Assembly: GCA_016880505.1 (NCBI GenBank)
Contig: JAEHDI010000944.1
Span: 1-10,501 of the forward strand
Source: Bryobacterales bacterium
GTDB lineage: Bacteria > Acidobacteriota > Terriglobia > Bryobacterales > Bryobacteraceae
Direction of reading: 5' to 3'
DNA: 10,501 nt
Under the pieces are notes generated by a model. That model was given only the letters and a program-made list of their open reading frames with translations, did no database searches and was not told where the DNA came from. How positions within the stretch are numbered: position 1 is the stretch's first letter; every line of letters starts with the position of its first letter. The translations under genes and the position numbers were made by a program. Shown piece by piece: positions 6,795 to 10,501 of the stretch.

Positions 6795-7399
6795 GTCCGC
6801 CGCCCTCCAAATGAGAAGACGTTTTCGCTTCCAGCATGCAAGCGTTGGATATTCGATTTGTGCCGCCAGATCACAAAAGCCCCGGCCAGCAGCGCCGCGG
6901 CTGTCACCGGAGCCGGGGGGTGCGAGATCAGCCAGACCGCCAGCGGCAGACTCCCCGCCGCGATGATCGATCCCAGCGAGATGTACCGGGTGACGGCCAC
7001 CGTCACTGCAAAGACAATGACCACGGCCGCCAGCGGCAGGGGAGTGAGGCGAAGGAAAGCGCCGACGCAGCTAGCCACCGCTTTCCCGCCCTTGAACTTC
7101 AGCGCCGCGGGGAACGCGTGCCCTAGCATCACCGCCAGCGTGGCGGCGCTCGTCCACAGCGGCGAATCCCCGGTCATCCGCCCCGCCAGCCAGACCGCCA
7201 CGTAGCCCTTGGCGATGTCCAGCACAAGGGTCGTGATGCCGGCCGCGCGCCCCGCCGTCCGTAGCACATTGGTCGCGCCGATGTTTCCACTTCCGGACGT
7301 CCGCACGTCCCTCCCGCTGGTCCACTTCACCAGCAGGTAGCCGAACGGGACGCCGCCCAGCACGTAAGCGATCAGCAAACTCAGGATGCCAATGGTCAT
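6791..7399 (-). CDS. plsY: Acyl-phosphate:glycerol-3-phosphate acyltransferase PlsY
   Basis: This 202-aa inner-membrane enzyme transfers an acyl group from acyl-phosphate (made by PlsX, not encoded here) to glycerol 3-phosphate, giving lysophosphatidic acid. All three family motifs are visible. Motif 1 is SGSGNIGATNVLR (35-47), motif 2 is GHAFPAALKFKGGKAVA (93-109) and motif 3 is RHKSNIQRLHAGSE (179-192). Motif 2 has Ala where many homologues have the third Gly of GGKGVA, a mild variation. Hydrophobic segments near 3-25, 52-72, 78-98, 118-137 and 142-177 fit the expected membrane topology. Its ATG at 7399 overlaps the thpR stop as ATGA, and its own stop overlaps the gpsA GTG. It is therefore the middle gene of a coupled three-gene unit that makes and uses glycerol 3-phosphate. 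Confidence 0.97.
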   Translation of the reverse strand: MTIGILSLLIAYVLGGVPFGYLLVKWTSGRDVRTSGSGNIGATNVLRTAGRAAGITTLVLDIAKGYVAVWLAGRMTGDSPLWTSAATLAVMLGHAFPAALKFKGGKAVASCVGAFLRLTPLPLAAVVIVFAVTVAVTRYISLGSIIAAGSLPLAVWLISHPPAPVTAAALLAGAFVIWRHKSNIQRLHAGSENVFSFGGRRT

Positions 7400-7947
7400 C
7401 GTTCGAAGGGGAATTCCGCGAGACGTGTGTAAACGGAGCCTGAGGGCCGCATCTCGCTCAGGTACAGGTAGAACTGGTCTGCCGTAAACCGGCCGAAATC
7501 GTCGGATTCCAGCCCCGCGACCGCCTGCCGCATCGCCGCCAGCGGAACCGGCTCCTTGATCCGTGCCAGTGTCAGGTGCGGCGCGAAAGGTTTGGGCTCT
7601 CTGGGAACGCCGATCCGGGCCATCGCCGCGTCAGTCTCGCGCGCGAGGTCCGCGAGCGCCGCCGGCGCTTTCACCGCTGCCCAGAACACCCGGGGTGAAT
7701 GTGGGTTCGGAAACCAGCCGAGTCCCTGTACGGCGATCTCGAAGGCCGCCCGCGCCGGCAGTGCGGCCAGTGCCGGTTTTAGCTCTTCGAGGCGTTCTTC
7801 CGGCCACTCCCCGATGAACTTGGTCGTAATGTGCAGGTTGCCCGGCGGGGTCCATTTCAGCTTCGCCGTCGGGCGAAGCCTGCCGACCAGCGTTTCCAGA
7901 TTACTTTTGACCGCCGTGGAGATGTCGATCGCGGTGAACAGGCGCAT
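7396..7947 (-). CDS. thpR: RNA 2',3'-cyclic phosphodiesterase (LigT/ThpR, 2H family)
   Basis: This is a 183-aa 2H-phosphoesterase. The two catalytic HxT motifs are HITTKFIG (H39, T41) and HLTLARI (H124, T126). The N-terminus MRLFTAIDIS is the usual opening of the family and LKWTPPGNLHIT its standard context, so I chose the ATG at 7947. A longer in-frame start at 7986 is possible. Members hydrolyse 2',3'-cyclic phosphate ends of RNA, and in vitro can join tRNA half-molecules through 2'-5' linkages; the in vivo role is poorly known. There is no Shine-Dalgarno sequence at normal spacing. An AAGGAG-like run lies about 20 nt upstream, inside a possible hairpin. It is the first gene of the thpR-plsY-gpsA unit and is divergent from the DNA glycosylase gene. 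The open frame continues far upstream on this strand, but only as antisense to well-supported genes. Confidence 0.93.
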   Translation of the reverse strand: MRLFTAIDISTAVKSNLETLVGRLRPTAKLKWTPPGNLHITTKFIGEWPEERLEELKPALAALPARAAFEIAVQGLGWFPNPHSPRVFWAAVKAPAALADLARETDAAMARIGVPREPKPFAPHLTLARIKEPVPLAAMRQAVAGLESDDFGRFTADQFYLYLSEMRPSGSVYTRLAEFPFER

Positions 7948-7951
7948 GGTT

Positions 7952-7977
7952 GGGAAAGGCTGTGATAATCTCCTTCC
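7952..7977. promoter_or_regulatory. Extended -10 promoter for the DNA glycosylase gene, overlapping an imperfect hairpin
   Basis: On the plus strand TGTGATAAT (7961-7969) resembles an extended -10 (TGn plus GATAAT, 5 of 6). A start near 7976 leaves a leader of about 38 nt before the ATG at 8014. The -10 lies in the loop of an imperfect inverted repeat, GGAAAGG (7953-7959) against CCTTCC (7972-7977) with one bulge. The 66-bp region between the two divergent start codons must also hold the thpR promoter, which I could not place. Confidence 0.4.
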
Positions 7978-8013
7978 CGTAGCCATTTTCGGACGAATAC
8001 CCCCGCACTTGCA

Positions 8014-8652
8014 ATGACAAAAAGGGCCGAAATCCCATTTCGAAACATTGAAACCGCCGCTGGAATTCTCCCAAGATCCTTTTACAGCCGTCCGGCCGCC
8101 GAAGTGGCCCGCGACCTCCTCGGAAAGATCCTGGTCCACGGCCGGGCCGCGGGACGTATCGTCGAGACGGAAGCCTACCTCGGCCTGGACGATCGTGCCG
8201 CTCATGCCTCTCGCGGCATCACGCCTCGGACGAAGGTCCTGTTCGGACCCCCCGGGCACGCGTATGTCTACTTCATCTACGGGATGTATGAGTGCCTGAA
8301 CCTCGTGGCGGAGCCGAAAGGCACGCCGGGCTGCGTGCTGATTCGTGCCCTGGAGCCGCTGGCCGGTCTTGCGGCCATGCGCCGCCGCCGCCCCCGTGCC
8401 CGCACGAATGATGAGCTTGCTTCCGGGCCGGGGAAACTCACCCTTGCGATGGGAATCACGCGCCGTCACAACGGCGCCGACGTCACCTCCGGATCCCTCA
8501 CAGTCCGCTCCTGGCCTGACGATTCCCGGTTCGAAATCGACGTCAGCCCCCGTATCGGCATCCGGTACTGCCGCGACTGGCCGCTCCGCTTCTTCATTGC
8601 CGGCAATCCCTGCGTCAGCCGCCACCCCGTTGCCGGCCCTCCCGCTAGCTGA
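8014..8652 (+). CDS. 3-methyladenine DNA glycosylase (AAG/MPG family)
   Basis: This 212-aa base-excision repair enzyme removes alkylated purines (3-methyladenine, hypoxanthine and others) from DNA, leaving an abasic site. Residues 50-66 (VETEAYLGLDDRAAHAS) carry the catalytic Glu (E53, equivalent to human E125), Y55 and H64. FGPPGHAYVYFIYGMYECLN (77-96) matches the lesion pocket and intercalating-loop region, ending in N96 (human N169). LIRALEP (109-115) and GPGKLTLAMGI (138-148) are further family signatures. Length is slightly above the usual 190-200 because of about 18 extra N-terminal residues before LPRSFYSRP. No Shine-Dalgarno sequence precedes the ATG, so a slightly different start cannot be excluded. 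It is probably cotranscribed with the sugar phosphomutase 12 nt downstream, without an evident functional tie. It shares no similarity with the TagA or AlkA types of 3-methyladenine glycosylase. Confidence 0.95.
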   Translation: MTKRAEIPFRNIETAAGILPRSFYSRPAAEVARDLLGKILVHGRAAGRIVETEAYLGLDDRAAHASRGITPRTKVLFGPPGHAYVYFIYGMYECLNLVAEPKGTPGCVLIRALEPLAGLAAMRRRRPRARTNDELASGPGKLTLAMGITRRHNGADVTSGSLTVRSWPDDSRFEIDVSPRIGIRYCRDWPLRFFIAGNPCVSRHPVAGPPAS

Positions 8653-8664
8653 TACTTTCGACTT

Positions 8665-10026
8665 ATGCTCAAGCCGACCATCTTCCGGGAATACGATATC
8701 CGTGGTATCGCCGACACCGAGCTTCTTGACAACGATATCGAACAGCTTGGCCGGGCGATCGGCAGCTATCTTCAGCGCCGGAGCGGCAAGAGCATCAATT
8801 TGGGACGCGATTGCCGCCTTAGCTCGACACGCCTCCGGAATGCCCTCGTGAAAGGGCTCGTAGCGAGCGGTTGCGATGTAACCGACATCGGCACGGTTCC
8901 CACGCCGCTGCTCTACTACTCCGTCTTTCACCTTAAGGCCACGGGGGCGGTGATGATCACGGGCAGCCACAATCCACCCGAGTTCAACGGCTTCAAGGTG
9001 ATGTCCGGGCCCAGCACCATTTACGGCGCCCAGATCCAGGAGGTCCGCGAGATCCTCGACAAGATGGATTTCATTGAAGGGCAGGGAAGCCTCCGGACGG
9101 AGGATGTCTCCGGCTCGTACATCGACCAGGTCGCGGCCAACATCCGGCTCAGCCGCCGCGTGACAGTGGTCTTTGACGCCGGCAACGGCACCGCCGGTCC
9201 CATCATGCACCGGCTCCTTGACAGGCTCAATTGCGATCCCGTCGAGCTGTTTTTCGACATGGACGGCAAGTTCCCGAATCACCACCCGGATCCGACCGTC
9301 GAGAAGAATCTCGCCCATCTCAAGGCCACCGTCGCCGCGCAGAAGGCCGAGTTGGGCGTTGCCTTCGATGGCGACGCCGACCGAATCGGCGCCATTGACG
9401 AGCTTGGCAACGTCATTTGGGGCGACCAGCTCATGCTGATCTACGCCCGCGAGATCCTTACTCGCAAGCCCGGGTCCACATTCATCGGCGAGGTGAAATG
9501 CTCGCAAGTGATGTACGACGAGCTGAAGCGGCTCGGCGGCAACCCGATTATGTGGCGCACCGGCCACTCGCTCATCAAGGCAAAGATGAAGGAGGCTCAC
9601 GCCGAGCTGGCGGGCGAGATGAGCGGCCACATCTTTTTCGCCGACCGCTACTACGGCTTTGATGACGCCCTCTACGCCGCGTGCCGCCTGCTCGAGATCG
9701 TGGCCGACTCCGGCAAGCCGCTTTCGTACCAACTGGCTGGACTGCCGAAGATGGTCTCCACTCCGGAGATTCGCGTCGACTGCCCCGATGAGCTGAAGTT
9801 CGGCGTGGTCAATCGGGTCACGGAACACTTCAAGAAGGTTCGCGACGTCGTTGATGTCGACGGTGTCCGCGTCCTCTTCGAACACGGTTGGGGCCTCGTA
9901 AGGGCATCCAATACCCAGCCGGTTCTCGTCATGCGATTCGAAGCCGCCAGCGGTGCGTTGCTCGCACAGTACCAGCGCGAGGTCGAAGCGGTGCTCGCCG
10001 AAGCGAAGGCGGCCTCAGGGGTGTAA
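8665..10026 (+). CDS. manB: Phosphomannomutase/phosphoglucomutase (alpha-D-phosphohexomutase)
   Basis: This 453-aa cytoplasmic enzyme interconverts hexose 6- and 1-phosphates (mannose and/or glucose), supplying GDP-mannose or UDP-glucose for envelope polysaccharides and glycoconjugates. All four domain signatures are present. FREYDIRG is at 7-14. TGSHNP (99-104) carries the phosphoserine S101. DGDADR (235-240) binds Mg2+. GEMSGH (317-322) is the sugar-binding loop, and RASNTQP (413-419) is the phosphate-binding loop. The sequence is most like the AlgC/PMM-PGM group rather than GlmM, which has a different metal and sugar loop. manB is used here as a family-level symbol; the choice between mannose and glucose is not settled. 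The gap to the DNA glycosylase stop is 12 nt and no Shine-Dalgarno sequence is visible, so translation may depend on the upstream gene. Confidence 0.95.
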   Translation: MLKPTIFREYDIRGIADTELLDNDIEQLGRAIGSYLQRRSGKSINLGRDCRLSSTRLRNALVKGLVASGCDVTDIGTVPTPLLYYSVFHLKATGAVMITGSHNPPEFNGFKVMSGPSTIYGAQIQEVREILDKMDFIEGQGSLRTEDVSGSYIDQVAANIRLSRRVTVVFDAGNGTAGPIMHRLLDRLNCDPVELFFDMDGKFPNHHPDPTVEKNLAHLKATVAAQKAELGVAFDGDADRIGAIDELGNVIWGDQLMLIYAREILTRKPGSTFIGEVKCSQVMYDELKRLGGNPIMWRTGHSLIKAKMKEAHAELAGEMSGHIFFADRYYGFDDALYAACRLLEIVADSGKPLSYQLAGLPKMVSTPEIRVDCPDELKFGVVNRVTEHFKKVRDVVDVDGVRVLFEHGWGLVRASNTQPVLVMRFEAASGALLAQYQREVEAVLAEAKAASGV

Positions 10027-10053
10027 CGGGTACTCCCCCGTAATGCCCCTTTT
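10026..10053. terminator. Weak hairpin between convergent genes
   Basis: ACGGG (10026-10030) pairs with CCCGT (10037-10041) around TACTCC, and a TTTT run (10050-10053) follows after 8 nt. The position between the mutase stop and the convergent membrane-protein stop suits a terminator, but the stem is short and the T-run is not adjacent. Confidence 0.3.
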
Positions 10054-10343
10054 CACACCGCCGCGCCGCGCACCATCAACGTAACCAGATTCCAAACGAT
10101 CAGCAGAGCATACATCCCGTTCGCCCACGCCAAGACTCGCTGCCGCCTCAGCCGCCAGCAATAGACAGCCAGCATCAGTGCGAGCGCCTTTGCTGCCACC
10201 AACCCCGCCAGCGGAGAACCCGCCGCCCCCATCAGCATCCGGATCAGCGGATTCCCCTCCTGTACTCCATACAGAAGAAAAGCCAGCGTTGTCAGGATGT
10301 CCAGCACTTGCAGGTACGAGAACTGAACCAGGAGAGTCGCCAC
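10053..10343 (-). CDS. Small membrane protein, DUF5658-like
   Basis: This is a 96-aa protein of unknown function with three likely membrane helices (about 5-27, 45-63 and 73-92). The stretch LQVLDILTTLAFLLYGVQEGNPLIR (11-35) fits the DUF5658 pattern of a Leu-Asp-Thr helix followed by a conserved Glu-x-Asn-Pro; this recognition is by eye. A basic loop WRLRRQR (63-69) separates helices two and three and should face the cytoplasm. The start is GTG at 10343. It is the only option near the beginning, because an in-frame TAA lies at 10355-10353, and AAGGCGG (10354-10348) sits 4-7 nt before it as a Shine-Dalgarno sequence. It is convergent with the phosphomutase gene and read away from the palindrome-rich region at the right edge. 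Confidence 0.7.
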   Translation of the reverse strand: MATLLVQFSYLQVLDILTTLAFLLYGVQEGNPLIRMLMGAAGSPLAGLVAAKALALMLAVYCWRLRRQRVLAWANGMYALLIVWNLVTLMVRGAAV

Positions 10344-10351
10344 GGCCCCGC

Positions 10352-10364
10352 CTTACTCAGTAAG
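10352..10364. promoter_or_regulatory. Palindrome overlapping the ribosome binding site of the membrane-protein gene
   Basis: CTTACT-C-AGTAAG is a perfect 13-bp palindrome. On the minus strand its distal arm contributes AAG of the AAGGCGG Shine-Dalgarno sequence. It could be an operator or part of the transcript leader that affects ribosome access. Confidence 0.4.
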
Positions 10365-10367
10365 ATC

Positions 10368-10386
10368 GCCGATCATCGCCATCGGC
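10368..10386. repeat. Short inverted repeat GCCGAT/ATCGGC
   Basis: Arms 10368-10373 and 10381-10386 with a 7-nt spacer. It lies between the CTTA...TAAG palindromes and may form a weak hairpin; no known function. Confidence 0.3.
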
Positions 10387-10395
10387 AATTCCCAG

Positions 10396-10405
10396 CTTAG
10401 GTAAG
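10396..10405. promoter_or_regulatory. Short palindrome CTTAGGTAAG
   Basis: CTTA-GG-TAAG has perfect 4-bp arms around GG, with the same outer bases and the same central GG as the 20-bp palindrome at 10445-10464. It may be a degenerate copy of the same operator. On its own it is too short to be sure. Confidence 0.3.
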
Positions 10406-10444
10406 GCGATTCAGATTGTAAATACCGGAACGTAATGCGGCCAC

Positions 10445-10464
10445 CTTAGTACAGGTGTACTAAG
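10445..10464. promoter_or_regulatory. Perfect 20-bp operator-like palindrome with TACAnnTGTA core
   Basis: CTTAGTACA-GG-TGTACTAAG has two perfect 9-bp arms around GG. The centre TACAGGTGTA (10450-10459) fits TACAnnTGTA, the known core bound by CopY/BlaI/MecI-family repressors. It lies in a gene-free region and probably controls a gene starting to the right of the window, or the membrane-protein gene to the left. Assignment to that repressor family is inference. Confidence 0.6.
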
Positions 10465-10489
10465 ATGCTCGAAAGAACACGTACGTATT

Positions 10490-10501
10490 TCACACCTGTC
10501 G
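10490..10501. promoter_or_regulatory. Second, imperfect operator at the window edge
   Basis: CACACCTGTC (10491-10500) matches the reverse complement of the first operator core at 8 of 10 positions, including ACACCTGT (10492-10499). The two centres are 41 bp apart, near four helical turns. The right side is cut off by the window, so the match is only partly testable. Confidence 0.35.

Noticed and set aside
5730..7205. 491-codon plus-strand frame opposite gpsA and plsY
   Set aside because: Composition is dominated by Arg, Pro and His, as expected from the reverse of GC-rich codons, while the minus strand has full GpsA and PlsY motifs.
7948..9885. Long minus-strand open frame continuous with thpR, which would give an 829-aa protein
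   Set aside because: It is antisense to the DNA glycosylase and phosphomutase genes, both with complete catalytic motifs. The extra 646 residues show no recognisable family, and ThpR has its normal N-terminus at 7947. Open antisense frames are common in high-GC DNA.

Overview
This is a high-GC bacterial chromosome segment. The family mix and the weak or absent Shine-Dalgarno sequences of most genes suggest an acidobacterium (Solibacter/Bryobacterales-like), or a similar soil or metagenome lineage. That mix includes a secreted GH42-like protein, a CopY/BlaI-type operator and a small DUF5658-like membrane protein. The taxonomy is inference; there is no rRNA or other marker in the window. No mobile element, CRISPR array, tRNA or rRNA was found.

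Layout: (1) 1-815, the 3' part of an ADP-ribosylglycohydrolase family gene. (2) 816-1105, a 290-bp gap with a strong hairpin, a nested inverted repeat and a good extended -10 promoter. (3) 1106-3967, a secreted 953-aa GH42-like glycosidase with altered catalytic-site residues. (4) On the minus strand, a VOC/glyoxalase-fold protein (5216-5692) followed by a Ca2+/H+ antiporter (4101-5171). (5) On the minus strand, a very tight operon thpR-plsY-gpsA (7947 down to 5796) with 4-nt start/stop overlaps: an RNA cyclic phosphodiesterase or ligase-like protein, then two steps of glycerol-3-phosphate and phospholipid synthesis. (6) Divergent from that operon, on the plus strand, a 3-methyladenine DNA glycosylase (8014-8652) and a phosphomannomutase/phosphoglucomutase (8665-10026), only 12 nt apart. 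(7) On the minus strand, a 96-aa membrane protein (10053-10343). (8) 10344-10501, a gene-free stretch with a cluster of CTTA...TAAG palindromes, including a perfect 20-bp one with a TACAnnTGTA core.

How the genes work together: GpsA makes sn-glycerol 3-phosphate and PlsY acylates it, so these two form a real pathway, here translationally coupled to thpR. The mutase supplies hexose-1-phosphates for envelope polysaccharides. The DNA glycosylase, the antiporter and the VOC protein are housekeeping or stress genes without an evident joint role. Most of the window is ordinary chromosome. The parts most worth a second look are the operator cluster at the right edge and the atypical GH42-like protein. 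I see no convincing evidence of an entirely new multi-gene system.
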